A DNA stretch of 64,000 nt from assembly GCA_963742035.1 (NCBI GenBank), contig CAVUKH010000007.1:434001-498000 (forward strand), in the 5' to 3' direction. The DNA is from Bog-473 sp963742035 (lineage in GTDB: Bacteria > Actinomycetota > Acidimicrobiia > Acidimicrobiales > RAAP-2). Below the pieces are notes generated by a model. That model made no database searches. It was not told where the DNA came from and worked only from the letters and a program-made list of their open reading frames with translations. Numbering within the stretch: the stretch's first letter is position 1; each line of letters opens with the position of its first letter. This document shows positions 26,111 to 34,358 of the stretch, piece by piece. A program made the translations under genes and the position numbers.

Positions 26111-26390
26111 CTAAGCAGTTTGCTCCGCTATTCGGTCCGGCACCGCCATGCGTAAGTGCTCGGCATGGAAGACATGCCTCGTCGAGGAGGCTTGCAACGT
26201 GGTGGTCATGAAGCGAGTAAGTGGCCCTACGCCCTGACCGCTGCCGGATGACGAGGCCGAGTGATCGCAGTACCCGAAGTTGGTGGGAAATCGCCGACTG
26301 TTCCAACCCGGTCGCCTTAGTCAGTTCGGTGACATTTGCTGGCGTCACTGACAACCGCCTCCAATGGAGCTTTCCAGTCTTGCCGTTTAG
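26111..26390 (-). pseudogene. ArsR/SmtB-type regulator remnant
   Basis: The minus strand gives NVTELTKATGLEQSAISHQL, RVLRSLGLVIRQ and TYSLHDHHVASLLDEA (the helix-turn-helix and the alpha-5 metal-site region), after which one frameshift near 26165 leads to FHAEHLRMAVPDRIAEQTA and a stop. The N-terminal ~25 residues of the fold are missing. Convergent with the nitroreductase remnant, both are broken, which points to shared decay of a small metal-response or detoxification locus. Confidence 0.75.
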
Positions 26391-26481
26391 GGCACACGTA
26401 TCTCGACCTCCGGCCGAACTCCCGGAGCCCCAGTCTCGGCGTTCGCGGGCAGGCGGACAGGGGACCTCTACGTCCGTTTCG

Positions 26482-27015
26482 TCAGCAGGGTTCAAGGCGG
26501 CCCAGGACCGGGTTGGGAATACTGGCCGCCGTAAGAACTACCTCCACCCCTCGTACCTCGCCCAGGCGGCTGACGATCACCGACGACTGGATGGAAGTCC
26601 CCTTGGAGTCGGTCTCGAATCCGCCAATGACCGGCACCCGAACATGGTCATTTGACCAGTTGACATTGACCTCGTCGCCGGGAGGTAGGCCGCTGACACT
26701 CACCGTGAGAACACCGCCCACGCTCCATCTCGTCCCGTCATAGTGGATGGTTCCAGTCAGAGGGGCGACGGCGCAGAAGTTCTCGATTCCTTGATAACCA
26801 GACTCCGGCGGGAGAGTCGATCGCTCACTCGATGGACTCGCCGTCACGGCACCAGAACCACTCGATGTTGTCGTCCGAGGCAGGGAGGAACTACTAGGCG
26901 AAGAAGTAGTCGAAGTGGGCGTCGCGGCGCAGCTTGCGGTTAGAACGACCAGGAGCACGAGCCCTGCGATCCTTGATGTCCATACCGCGAGGAGATTTGT
27001 GGACGGCGACATCAC
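26482..27015 (-). CDS. Putative secreted lipoprotein
   Basis: 177 residues. A signal peptide (about 1-29, IAGLVLLVVLTASCAA) ends in a lipobox LTASC, so Cys29 would be lipidated after cleavage. A Thr/Ser/Pro-rich linker follows to about residue 70, then a beta-rich domain (GTIHYDGTRWSVGGVLTVSVSGL, VNVNWSNDHVRVPVIGGF). It is likely anchored on the outer face of the membrane. No family is recognised. Downstream it borders the ArsR remnant; upstream, 27016-27344 shows no gene. Confidence 0.7.
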   Translation of the reverse strand: MMSPSTNLLAVWTSRIAGLVLLVVLTASCAATPTSTTSSPSSSSLPRTTTSSGSGAVTASPSSERSTLPPESGYQGIENFCAVAPLTGTIHYDGTRWSVGGVLTVSVSGLPPGDEVNVNWSNDHVRVPVIGGFETDSKGTSIQSSVIVSRLGEVRGVEVVLTAASIPNPVLGRLEPC

Positions 27016-27344
27016 CTCGAATGTTCGCGCACCTCTGCGGCCCGTAACGGGGTATTCCTGAGGTGCCTGCTTGAGACTTCCTGCCGACGCTGAGGTTCGT
27101 CCCTAGCGTCTAGAAGTGGCGGCGGTCGTCCTGCACCCCGAATCGGCCACTCCAACGGCCGGACTCACCAAGTCCGTCAGCTGGGCTCGGCGGGCGGGAC
27201 AGGTCCTGAGCAGCAGCCTTCGAGCCGGATCCTCCGGGGGCCGTTGCTCACTCCCCATGGCGCCGATGACCGCTCGCTCAGTCGGCCGGACCCGATTCCG
27301 GCCAGCCGTGACGCGTGCTAGTGAGTGCAGGCGCCGGCCGTAAC

Positions 27345-27650
27345 TCAATCGCGAACGGGTTTCAGTGCCAGCGTGGGAATGATGAAAGATGCCAGAAAGA
27401 TCGGCAAGAACCTCTTTCCGGTGCACCGGAACGAGACGACCTCGCCCTCGGCCGCGTCGAAGGTTTCAGTACTGCTCGACTTTCGGCCACTGTGGAGCTG
27501 CAGCGTATGACGTCCAGGTTCGACTGGTATCTCGATGGTGCTGTTCATTTCGACCGATCCGACCCGCTCACCATCGACCACACAATCGTAGGCCCCACGA
27601 TGGACCTCTGCACCGATCGCCTTATGCGTCAACACCAGAGTTGCCGACAT
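27345..27650 (-). CDS. Small hypothetical beta-rich protein with C-terminal hydrophobic segment
   Basis: 101 residues. LVLTHKAIGAEVHRGAYDCVVDGERVGSV and IEIPVEPGRHTLQLHSGRKSS form a small beta-sandwich-like domain, with a C-terminal hydrophobic tail (FLPIFLASFIIPTLAL) that could be a membrane anchor. The pattern VxPGxHTLxLxxGR is common in proteins that carry a DUF2846/PEGA-like fold. The ATG at 27650 has a clear ribosome site (GAGGAG) upstream. Function unknown. Confidence 0.65.
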   Translation of the reverse strand: MSATLVLTHKAIGAEVHRGAYDCVVDGERVGSVEMNSTIEIPVEPGRHTLQLHSGRKSSSTETFDAAEGEVVSFRCTGKRFLPIFLASFIIPTLALKPVRD

Positions 27651-28074
27651 CCATTGATCTCCTCTTGTTTTCGAACCCGCCTTGTCTGGTAGCCATCGGC
27701 GGGCGCCGTGTGCCGGCGAGCGCCGGATATCTACTCGGCGACCACGACAGAGCCATTTTGGCCGACGGGACGGTCGCATGGGTTAAGGAACCGATGGTCA
27801 TTGAAGCTGTTCGTCATCGGTCGTCGCAAGCATGTTGATGTCGTCTGAGCGGCGCGGGCGATGAGCATTCCGACCGCCCACCTCGGCGTGGCAAGCCGGC
27901 GAGGTGGTGACTTCTATCTGAAGATTGGCTACGAAGAGTCACCTCCTAGCGGAAGACCCTCATTCCTCCCATATGGTCAAGCACGCATGTTCGTCGGATG
28001 TCCGTCGTCTTGCGGTAGGGGAGACCCAGAACCCGCCGGCGGCGAGGGCATAGCCGGACGGTCCTCAGAAGTGA
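27651..28074. other. Stretch without a supported gene
   Basis: About 420 bases between the small beta-rich gene and the TPR-cyclase. Frames are short and lack ribosome sites. Nothing recognised. Confidence 0.4.
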
Positions 28075-30009
28075 CTATTGCCACTCGACGCTTGCGACCT
28101 CGAGAGCGACGGATAGCCCCTTCAGTGCGAGTTCACGGCGGTTACGAACGTGGCAGTGGTCGGTGACCGCGTCGATGACGGCCGCGGTCACAAGGATCTC
28201 TCCCGCGCCAGCGGCGGCACCGACGCGGGCGGCTTCGTGGACTCCCTTGCCCAAGTAGTCATCGCCAAGGTCCACAGCTTCGGTGGCGTGGATTCCAATG
28301 CGTACCGGCGGAGCGAAGCCATGCTCACTGCGGTGATCGGCCAGGGTGCGCTGGATCGCAATGGCGCATTCGACAGCGTCCAGGGCGTCTGCGAACGATA
28401 CGAAGAACCCATCTCCTTCGTGGTTGATCTCCCGACCGTTGGCCGCATGAAAACACTCACGCAGGGTGCGGTCGTGCCAGTCCAGCAGGTTTCCCCACGC
28501 GTCATCACCCAGGACCTCGACGAGCCTGGTCGAGTCGACAATGTCGGTGAACATCAGGGTGCGGGTCGTCCGGCTCCGGCGGCCCGCTTGGAGCATCGAG
28601 CGCACCCGCTCCGCCTCTCGGGGCGCGCCGAGTCGTTCGAACGCGCTCAGCGCCGCCTCGAGCTCCCCCGTGGCGTTGGACTCCTGGCCACCGGCTCGCA
28701 GCGCTCCGGCGATGAGAAGCCGAGCACGAGCCGCCTCGAATGGCGCATCGACCTCGCACCACAGCCGACATGCCTCCCGCAGCGAGGTGATCGCGCCCTC
28801 TGCGTCGCCATCGGCCAATTGGACCTGACCGCGTGCTTCGGCGACAGCGGCAAGGGCGGCGGTGGTGCGGAATGCCTTCCCCCATGACTCCAGCTCGGCC
28901 AAGGCATCATGGGCTCGGTCGACGCGATCGGCCGCCAAGGCGATCGTCACCGCTGCGGGTAGGACCGAGGCGCGGTCCTCTTGGTGGACGCCGACCATCT
29001 GGGCCAACGCGTCGCTGACACTGGCGAGAGCAGCGTCAGGCTTGCCTTCGTCCAACAACAACAGGGCAAGTCCCGGCTGGGGCAGTCCGCCCAGCTCCTG
29101 GGCACGGCGAAAGGCCTCTCGGGCCCCTGTTTGATCGCCCCTTCGCCGCCGAATCTCACCCAGCTCGGTCAGGGCCCATCCGGCCGCGATCAGGTTGGCC
29201 GGCAGCAGCTCCTCGATGGCATCGAGGGCATCTCGCTCGGCGTTATCGAGCTGCCCGCGTAGACGGCGGACCTCGGCGCGGTGGAACCGACAGAGGCCGG
29301 GAAATCCACTCAACGATTCTCGCTCGCACCAACGCAACGACGCATCGGTCCACTCGCCGGCACGTCGCCAGTCGGCCATGTTGCGGTAGGCCCAGATCGC
29401 GCCGCAATAGACCATTCCGGTGGTGTACGGGTTGCTGGCCGCACCGCTCATGGCGGCAGCTTCATCGACCAAGGCACGACCCGCGTCGATGTCGCCCCGT
29501 GCGATCAAGACATGCCCCTCGTCGTGCAAACCGAAGGCTTCCAGATCGATGTCACCCAGCCGACGGCCGATCGCGCTCGCCTCACGGGCATGGTCCAGGG
29601 CGGACCCTGAATCTTCATCGGCCCAGGCGGCTCGGCCGAGGGCCCACTGCAGATGGCCGTGGGCAGAGCATTCGGGCTCGTTCTCGAGCAGGCGGGAGGC
29701 GCGACCCAGCCAGCCTCCTGCCTCAGAAAGGCTGTTGCGGACGAAGTGTTCACGGCACAGCGATAATGCGGCTCCCGCCGCGAGGCCTCGTTTGCCGACA
29801 CGTTCGTACCGGGCCTCGGCCCGCTCCAGGGCGTCGATCATGGCGCCGTACTCACGTGCCCAGCGTGCCGCCTCTGCCAACAGTTCGGCATCTTCCGGCG
29901 CGAGCGGCGAGCACTTCTCCGCCGCCGTCAACAGGTCGAACGCCCCACGCCAATCCCGGCGTTCGTAAGCCGATCGAGCATCGCTCAACTCGTCGATCAG
30001 ATCGCCCAT
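28075..30009 (-). CDS. TPR-repeat protein with C-terminal class III nucleotide cyclase domain
   Basis: 644 residues. About 480 N-terminal residues form helical TPR-like repeats (for example LLTAAEKCSPLAPEDAELLAEA, GQVQLADGDAEGAITSLREA). From about 484 a class III cyclase domain follows: metal Asp in MFTDIVDSTRLVE (D489), second Asp in HEGDGFFVSF (about 533), and DDYLGKGVHEAAR. There the usual transition-state Asn is His, as in many actinobacterial TPR/LuxR-type cyclases. No membrane segment or kinase is seen. It may make cAMP in response to protein partners bound by the TPRs, but the activity is unproven. The ATG is at 30009. Confidence 0.88.
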   Translation of the reverse strand: MGDLIDELSDARSAYERRDWRGAFDLLTAAEKCSPLAPEDAELLAEAARWAREYGAMIDALERAEARYERVGKRGLAAGAALSLCREHFVRNSLSEAGGWLGRASRLLENEPECSAHGHLQWALGRAAWADEDSGSALDHAREASAIGRRLGDIDLEAFGLHDEGHVLIARGDIDAGRALVDEAAAMSGAASNPYTTGMVYCGAIWAYRNMADWRRAGEWTDASLRWCERESLSGFPGLCRFHRAEVRRLRGQLDNAERDALDAIEELLPANLIAAGWALTELGEIRRRRGDQTGAREAFRRAQELGGLPQPGLALLLLDEGKPDAALASVSDALAQMVGVHQEDRASVLPAAVTIALAADRVDRAHDALAELESWGKAFRTTAALAAVAEARGQVQLADGDAEGAITSLREACRLWCEVDAPFEAARARLLIAGALRAGGQESNATGELEAALSAFERLGAPREAERVRSMLQAGRRSRTTRTLMFTDIVDSTRLVEVLGDDAWGNLLDWHDRTLRECFHAANGREINHEGDGFFVSFADALDAVECAIAIQRTLADHRSEHGFAPPVRIGIHATEAVDLGDDYLGKGVHEAARVGAAAGAGEILVTAAVIDAVTDHCHVRNRRELALKGLSVALEVASVEWQ

Positions 30010-30430
30010 ATGGTCCCTCCGACTAGGGCCAAGAGTACAGCGCTGGGCCCCTCAGTGCTCCCCGGATCCCGCTTCGGTGTTGGGGACCTCTCACTTGCAT
30101 CACTTCATCCGGCTGAGGCCCTTGTTGTGGCCAGCCAGCTCTGAGACCTGACCGAGAAGCACTGAAATGGCCGGTTTCCGAGTTCCGAACCCACCGAGGC
30201 CTGTCAAGCCCGGCCCATGGTCCCGACAGGCCCACACGGGCCACCATGAGCCACCGAGTGGCGAGAACCAACGTCTGTGAGGCCGGAGGATGGGACGGAT
30301 GTGGAGCGGCGCGACCGGTACGGCGTCAGGAGGCGGTTGTGGACTCTGCCCTGCCATGTATCCGACGCCTTTGTTCTCGCCTCCCTCATGACATGTGGTG
30401 GTTAGGCGGAGCCGTCTGGCGGTCGGCCTA
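30010..30430. other. Intergenic stretch between divergent cyclase and aldo/keto reductase genes
   Basis: About 420 bases expected to hold both promoters. The minus strand has an open frame, but with no start signal or domain that I can name, so it is not called. Confidence 0.4.
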
Positions 30431-31468
30431 ATGCGATACCTGGAGACCGGTACCAACGCGAAAATCTCGAAGATCGGCCTCGGCACGTGGCAGTTCGGTT
30501 CCAAGGAATGGGGCTATGGGGAGAAGTACGCCGACGGCGACGCGCACGCCATCGTTCGTCGCGCCCTCGACCTTGGCGTGACGCTCTTCGACACGGCCGA
30601 GATCTACGGCTCGGGCCGCAGCGAGCGCATACTCGGCCAGGCCCTCGGCCCGGACCGACAGTCGGCCTTCTTGGCAACGAAGATCTTTCCGCTCGTGCCT
30701 GTCTCCGGAGCGGTGAAGTGGCGTGCCCGGGCCAGCGCCAAACGCCTCGGCACCCCGGTCCTCGATCTGTACCAGGTGCACTGGCCGAACCCGCTGGTTC
30801 CCGACCGCACCCTCATGAAGGGCATGCGGGAATTGCAGCGACTCGGGATGGTCGAACACGTGGGGGTGAGCGGCTACTCCCTCGAGCGTTGGTGCCGGGC
30901 AGAGGCGGCGCTGGGTCGCCGCATTTTGTCGAACCAGGTTCGTTACAGCCTGCTTGATCGCTCGCCCGAACTGGACCTGCTGCCCTTCGCCGAATCGGAA
31001 GAACGAGTCATCATCGCCTTCAGCCCGCTCGAGAGTGGTCTGCTGTCAGGGAAGTACGACTCGGACAACCGGCCCACCAACAAGGTGAGGGTGCACAACG
31101 CGAAGTTCGGTACCGAGAACCTGGAGCGACTGCGCGACCTCCTCGGCTGCCTCCGCGAGATCGCGCACGCGCATTCGGCGACCGTCGCGCAAATCGCCCT
31201 GGCCTGGGTCATCCGGAGCCCTGCGGTGGCGGCGATTCCGGGCGCGTCGAACGTGGAGCAGCTCGAGCACAACGTCGCGGCGGCTGACATTCAGCTGCGG
31301 GACGACGAGTACCAGGCTCTGCAGGCTGCGTCGGACAGTCTCCGATCGCCGGTCGTGTCGCGGGATGAATCCATCCTCGACGCCGCCACGGTCAAACACA
31401 TGGTCAAGGCGACCAAGTTCGTGGGGGAAGCGATCTGGAACGACCTCTGGAACAGCAAGTGGTCCTAG
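30431..31468 (+). CDS. Aldo/keto reductase
   Basis: A 345-residue (beta/alpha)8 NADPH-dependent oxidoreductase. LGLGTWQFG near 15-22 is the start of the barrel. The catalytic tetrad is visible as Asp and Tyr in LFDTAEIYGSGRSE, Lys in FLATKIF and His in YQVHWPNP. FSPLESGLLSGKY and IPGASNVEQLEHN complete the cofactor site. It is cytoplasmic and the substrate is unknown. The ATG at 30431 starts RYLETGT, the normal family beginning. Downstream is a region of palindromes and tiny genes. Confidence 0.92.
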   Translation: MRYLETGTNAKISKIGLGTWQFGSKEWGYGEKYADGDAHAIVRRALDLGVTLFDTAEIYGSGRSERILGQALGPDRQSAFLATKIFPLVPVSGAVKWRARASAKRLGTPVLDLYQVHWPNPLVPDRTLMKGMRELQRLGMVEHVGVSGYSLERWCRAEAALGRRILSNQVRYSLLDRSPELDLLPFAESEERVIIAFSPLESGLLSGKYDSDNRPTNKVRVHNAKFGTENLERLRDLLGCLREIAHAHSATVAQIALAWVIRSPAVAAIPGASNVEQLEHNVAAADIQLRDDEYQALQAASDSLRSPVVSRDESILDAATVKHMVKATKFVGEAIWNDLWNSKWS

Positions 31469-31733
31469 CGGGGTGTCGCGCTCACTCGCCTCTGGTTGGG
31501 GGTGATGTGACCGACCGAGCTCAATCCGGCCGACGCCACACTCCAGTGGGGGAGCTGAATAGGGGATGAGGGGCGCCGACCGGACTGCTCGGAAGCGCGA
31601 TTACATGGGCTAGGTGAATGAACCGGAACGACACGCGTGGCATTGGCCAAATGTCCGTGACGCTTACGCGAAGCGGCCACCGGGTGGAGGGGTGGCCGCG
31701 ACGCCCCTGGAGTCGGGCGCCGGTAGCAACGCT

Positions 31734-31783
31734 CGACGCGGAGCAGGCTCCCCAATCGCCCAGGGAGCCGCTCACGCACACCC
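31734..31783. repeat. Dispersed ~50-base repeat, copy D
   Basis: The partner of 17005-17055, in the same orientation: starts CGACGCGGAGC and includes CAATCGCCCAGG and CGCTCACGC. It lies 107 bases before the first palindrome. Confidence 0.6.
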
Positions 31784-31840
31784 GCCGGCGTGCCTGACGC
31801 AGGTGCATGAACTCAGTACCCGTCGGGCAGAACCCTCAAC

Positions 31841-31858
31841 TCACCCGATCGGGTGATT
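31841..31858. repeat. 16-base perfect palindrome, first copy
   Basis: TCACCCGATCGGGTGA (31841-31856) is its own reverse complement. It is followed by TT; the core CACCCGATCGGGTGATTT repeats at 31996. It may be a site for a dimeric DNA-binding protein or a recombination core. Confidence 0.65.
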
Positions 31859-31883
31859 TTGCACCACGACCACCGAAGCCTGC

Positions 31884-31930
31884 GCGAACAGCCCCCCGGA
31901 CGGGGAACGTTGACCGGGGGGCTGTTTCGC
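31884..31930. terminator. Strong hairpin between the two palindromes, likely bidirectional terminator
   Basis: Arms AACAGCCCCCCGG (31887-31899) and CCGGGGGGCTGTT (31914-31926) are exact complements around a 14-base loop, extended by GCG/CGC with one bulge. A short T-run (TTT) follows on the plus strand. The aldo/keto reductase reads towards it from one side and the minus-strand micro-operon from the other. Confidence 0.6.
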
Positions 31931-31989
31931 AAGAATCCGAATCTTGGAGGGAATCCGGACTGACCAATCCCTACCCGTTGCGCATGGCC

Positions 31990-32205
31990 TCAAGCCACCC
32001 GATCGGGTGATTTGCGCGAGACGGCCCGGGCGGGAGGGACCTCGTTCGTCGCCCTCTGCCTCCTGTCCCTCACCCAGGTCACGGCGCATACCGCCAGCAG
32101 GATCACAATGACTACGCTCAGGGCGATCACCATGATGGTGAACCACTGGGGGATGGACTCTGGGTGCACGCACTGTTGGAAGGCGCCGCACTGCTCGGCC
32201 ATCAT
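31990..32205 (-). CDS. Small single-pass membrane protein (micro-operon gene 2)
   Basis: 71 residues with one clear transmembrane segment (FTIMVIALSVVIVILLAVCAV, about 22-42) and a basic tail (VRDRRQRATNEVPPARAVSRKS). Two Cys precede the membrane (CGAFQQCVH). Its ATG overlaps the stop of the upstream 72-residue gene (ATGA), and GGAGG stands upstream, so it is very likely translated. The 3' end of the gene contains the second palindrome (31996-32009). Function unknown. Confidence 0.65.
   Translation of the reverse strand: MMAEQCGAFQQCVHPESIPQWFTIMVIALSVVIVILLAVCAVTWVRDRRQRATNEVPPARAVSRKSPDRVA
31996..32013. repeat. 14-base perfect palindrome, second copy
   Basis: CACCCGATCGGGTG (31996-32009) followed by ATTT; identical over 18 bases to 31842-31859 and 154 bases from it. 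This copy lies within the end of the small membrane protein gene. Confidence 0.65.
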
Positions 32206-32420
32206 TTGGGGCCTCCGCGGGCCAGGGGCCGTTCCCGTTCCTCGTCGACCGAGCCGCGCATGTCACGTCCGGGGCGGCGCCGATCGCCGGAGGCACGATC
32301 CAAGACGTTGTCGACGAACCGAGAGAGCTCGGCTCGCTTCCGGACCAGAATGGTCGCGGGGTCATCTTCTACAGAGAAAGCCGCCACAATCCCTCCATAC
32401 CCTGGCTCCGACTCCCTCAT
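32202..32420 (-). CDS. Small charged protein (micro-operon gene 1)
   Basis: 72 residues, soluble, strongly charged (FSVEDDPATILVRKRAELSRF, then VLDRASGDRRRPGRD, and GSVDEERERPLARG). Its stop overlaps the start of the membrane gene by four bases, which supports both as a two-gene unit. No domain is recognised. It could be a small regulator or partner of the membrane protein; this is inference. Confidence 0.5.
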   Translation of the reverse strand: MRESEPGYGGIVAAFSVEDDPATILVRKRAELSRFVDNVLDRASGDRRRPGRDMRGSVDEERERPLARGGPK

Positions 32421-32662
32421 GCGGCCGGCCGCATTCCCGCACTCCCCTCAGCCCGCCCGCTTGTGTGGGCCGAGCAGGCCCAGACCCGCCATCCGCCGGC
32501 GCCGGCCGCGTGCGGCGATCGGGCCGGGACGAGCTCCACTGGGGCGGAGCATCGTCATGCTGACGTCGCGGTCTCTCGTCCGGACCACGATCCATTGAGC
32601 GAGAAACGTGATCTGGGGGACGTACAGTACGAACAGCGTCTGACTTGGCTGGGAGGCCCGCA

Positions 32663-32881
32663 ATGAGCATTGAGTGGCTTGTGGCCATCGACCAGGCCAA
32701 GGTTTCGGAGGTGCAGTTGGTCGACGGCTGGCACACGATCGACGTCCCCAGCTTCACCGTGAGTCCTCAAGACGCCTCTTTCTCGTTCGACGAGACCGTG
32801 GCCCACACCCACACGTCGCCACGGACCCGAGTCGTCGTAGGGCCACTCAGCGCAGTGCTCGCCGTCGCGTTTGCGACCTGA
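32663..32881 (+). CDS. Small hypothetical protein
   Basis: 72 residues (SIEWLVAIDQAKVSEVQLVDGWHTIDVPSF, then VSPQDASFSFDETVAHTHTSPR and a hydrophobic end VVVGPLSAVLAVAFAT). A good ribosome site GGGAGG lies seven bases before ATG 32663. The protein-like composition and site support a real gene; the function is unknown. It is divergent from the micro-operon, 242 bases away. Confidence 0.5.
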   Translation: MSIEWLVAIDQAKVSEVQLVDGWHTIDVPSFTVSPQDASFSFDETVAHTHTSPRTRVVVGPLSAVLAVAFAT

Positions 32882-32949
32882 TCCACCCGGACCCACGTCG
32901 TCAACGGATCACCTCTTCCCGCCACGCCCCGCTTGCCAGAGCAATGAAA

Positions 32950-33047
32950 CTGAGGGCAGGGTGATTTCTCGGGCTATCCAGCCGGGGGTGTGCTTGTGAG
33001 AAACTCCCAGTGGATTGCGAGGGCCTGATCGCTCACCCTGCCCTCAG
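32950..33047. other. Structured intergenic element (candidate RNA or mobile-element end)
   Basis: Outer arms CTGAGGGCAGGGTGA (32950-32964) and TCACCCTGCCCTCAG (33033-33047) are perfect complements over 15 bases. Between them TTTCTC (32965-32970) pairs with GAGAAA (32998-33003), enclosing the mini-hairpin GGCT-ATCC-AGCC, and GCGA/TCGC form a further stem just before the closing arm. The whole folds as a closed multibranch structure of 98 bases. No coding potential is seen inside. It may be a small RNA, a terminator-like element or the remnant of a small mobile element. Confidence 0.55.
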
Positions 33048-33149
33048 GCGAGATTGTGGCGATGACAGCGTCTGCCGAGTAGAGCCATTCGGATCCCTCT
33101 CTCGACGAGTTGTGCCGGCGTTGTGCAATACCGGCGTGTGCCCTCGTGC

Positions 33150-34190
33150 TCAGGGTGCTTGTAGCCCGAGAGACTCGGCGACGACGCCCTCAAGCTGCTT
33201 GCCGTATGTCGCAGTCACGTGCGTGTCGTCCGAGTACACGTCGGTCGTGCCGATAATCGCCGGGCAGACCTTCCGAGTACAGAACCATGGAATCACGTTG
33301 ATGAAGGTGGCATCGCCCTTGGCCGCCGCTGACCTTTCTGCAGCTTGATTTGCCTGGGACACGGCGCCGGCGGTCGGCGTTGCGCAGCTCTGGGCGCTGC
33401 CTTCGTGGGCGGCCAGGCAGATCGGCCCGGTTTGACTCAAGTACGGAATGTCACCAAGCAGGACCACGCGGCGACCGGGACCAGCCACGTCTTTGAGGGT
33501 CGTGGTCAGTCCGCTTGCATACTGCTTCTGGCTCATTTGGAGTCCGCTGCTCGCGTAAGAGAGATAATCCTCGGTCGTCGCAATCACGATGCTCGGGTTG
33601 AACTGTTGGATCCGCGCGATCGCCCACTTCTTCCACGCCGTGCATTGGGTATTGGGAGTCGATGTGAGCGGATTCCAGAACGGAACCATGGGAAGCAGAC
33701 ACTGAAGCTTCGAAAGGAACAACAAGCTGTAGCCGTTTGCCTGAGCGATGTCAGCTATGGCCGGCGACCACATCTCGGCGTGCGAGTCTCCGATCAGCAC
33801 CATCCGCTTGGACGTTGCCGCCGGGTTGTCCACGCAAGGCGGGGCGGTCGACACGGCAGAAGCGGGGACGACACAGCCCATGATCGCCGGATAGACGTCC
33901 GCAGCCGCGTCCGCCAGCCCAGGGGTGAGGTTGGTGGGGACCTTCTGGATCTTCGCCCCCGCCGCAACGGCGGAGAGCACCTCTGCGCAGGCCATCCAGG
34001 GACATTGGCTCGCCGCGGCCAGGTCGGGACCCGTGATGTCACTTGCGTTGTGCGTGCCAGCGCGGGCTGTTTGGACCATGCAGATCGATACGGTGAATAC
34101 TGCTGTCAGGCAGGCCACGGCCCATGCAACTGATCTTCGAGGGTTCGCCACAGCGGGCAGGGTAGTCCACCGGGTTGAGCGGCTCCTCAT
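33150..34190 (-). CDS. Secreted SGNH-domain protein
   Basis: 346 residues. A signal peptide or N-terminal anchor (SVAWAVACLTAVFTVSICMV) is followed by an SGNH hydrolase domain: the nucleophile block VLIGDSHAEMW (Ser in GDSH) near 133 and the catalytic DDTHVTATYGKQLE near the C-terminus. This is the domain type often fused to membrane acyltransferase-3 proteins but here alone, so it may act on cell-envelope acyl groups. Six or more Cys suggest disulfides outside the membrane. ATG 34190 is used; a TTG one codon upstream is also in frame. Confidence 0.85.
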   Translation of the reverse strand: MRSRSTRWTTLPAVANPRRSVAWAVACLTAVFTVSICMVQTARAGTHNASDITGPDLAAASQCPWMACAEVLSAVAAGAKIQKVPTNLTPGLADAAADVYPAIMGCVVPASAVSTAPPCVDNPAATSKRMVLIGDSHAEMWSPAIADIAQANGYSLLFLSKLQCLLPMVPFWNPLTSTPNTQCTAWKKWAIARIQQFNPSIVIATTEDYLSYASSGLQMSQKQYASGLTTTLKDVAGPGRRVVLLGDIPYLSQTGPICLAAHEGSAQSCATPTAGAVSQANQAAERSAAAKGDATFINVIPWFCTRKVCPAIIGTTDVYSDDTHVTATYGKQLEGVVAESLGLQAP

Positions 34191-34358
34191 CAAACACTCC
34201 TATGTAAACTGCCCGAACACGCAGGATCGACACCTTGATGCGTCGAGGCTCAGCTCGAACCCCCTCTGCAAGTCCATTCCGGGAACGAGCCGGAGCACTT
34301 CGTCCCGAGCGGTTCTGCGTCGCCCTGCCACGCGGAGAGCGGCGTCCCCGGCCTCCTC

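Larger units (their letters stand above)
31469..31989. other. 521-base gene-poor stretch with repeat, palindrome and hairpin
   Basis: Contains the second copy of the ~50-base dispersed repeat (31734-31783), the first palindrome (31841-31856) and a strong hairpin (31884-31930). No coding frame is supported. Confidence 0.5.

Noticed and set aside
30100..30504. Minus-strand 134-codon frame between the cyclase and the aldo/keto reductase
   Set aside because: No ribosome site and no recognisable family; it overlaps the start of the reductase. Only its C-terminal GFGTRKPAISVLLG-like segment looks protein-like.
32362..32757. Minus-strand frame opposite the small gene at 32663
   Set aside because: Antisense to a gene with a better start signal; composition is unlike a real protein.
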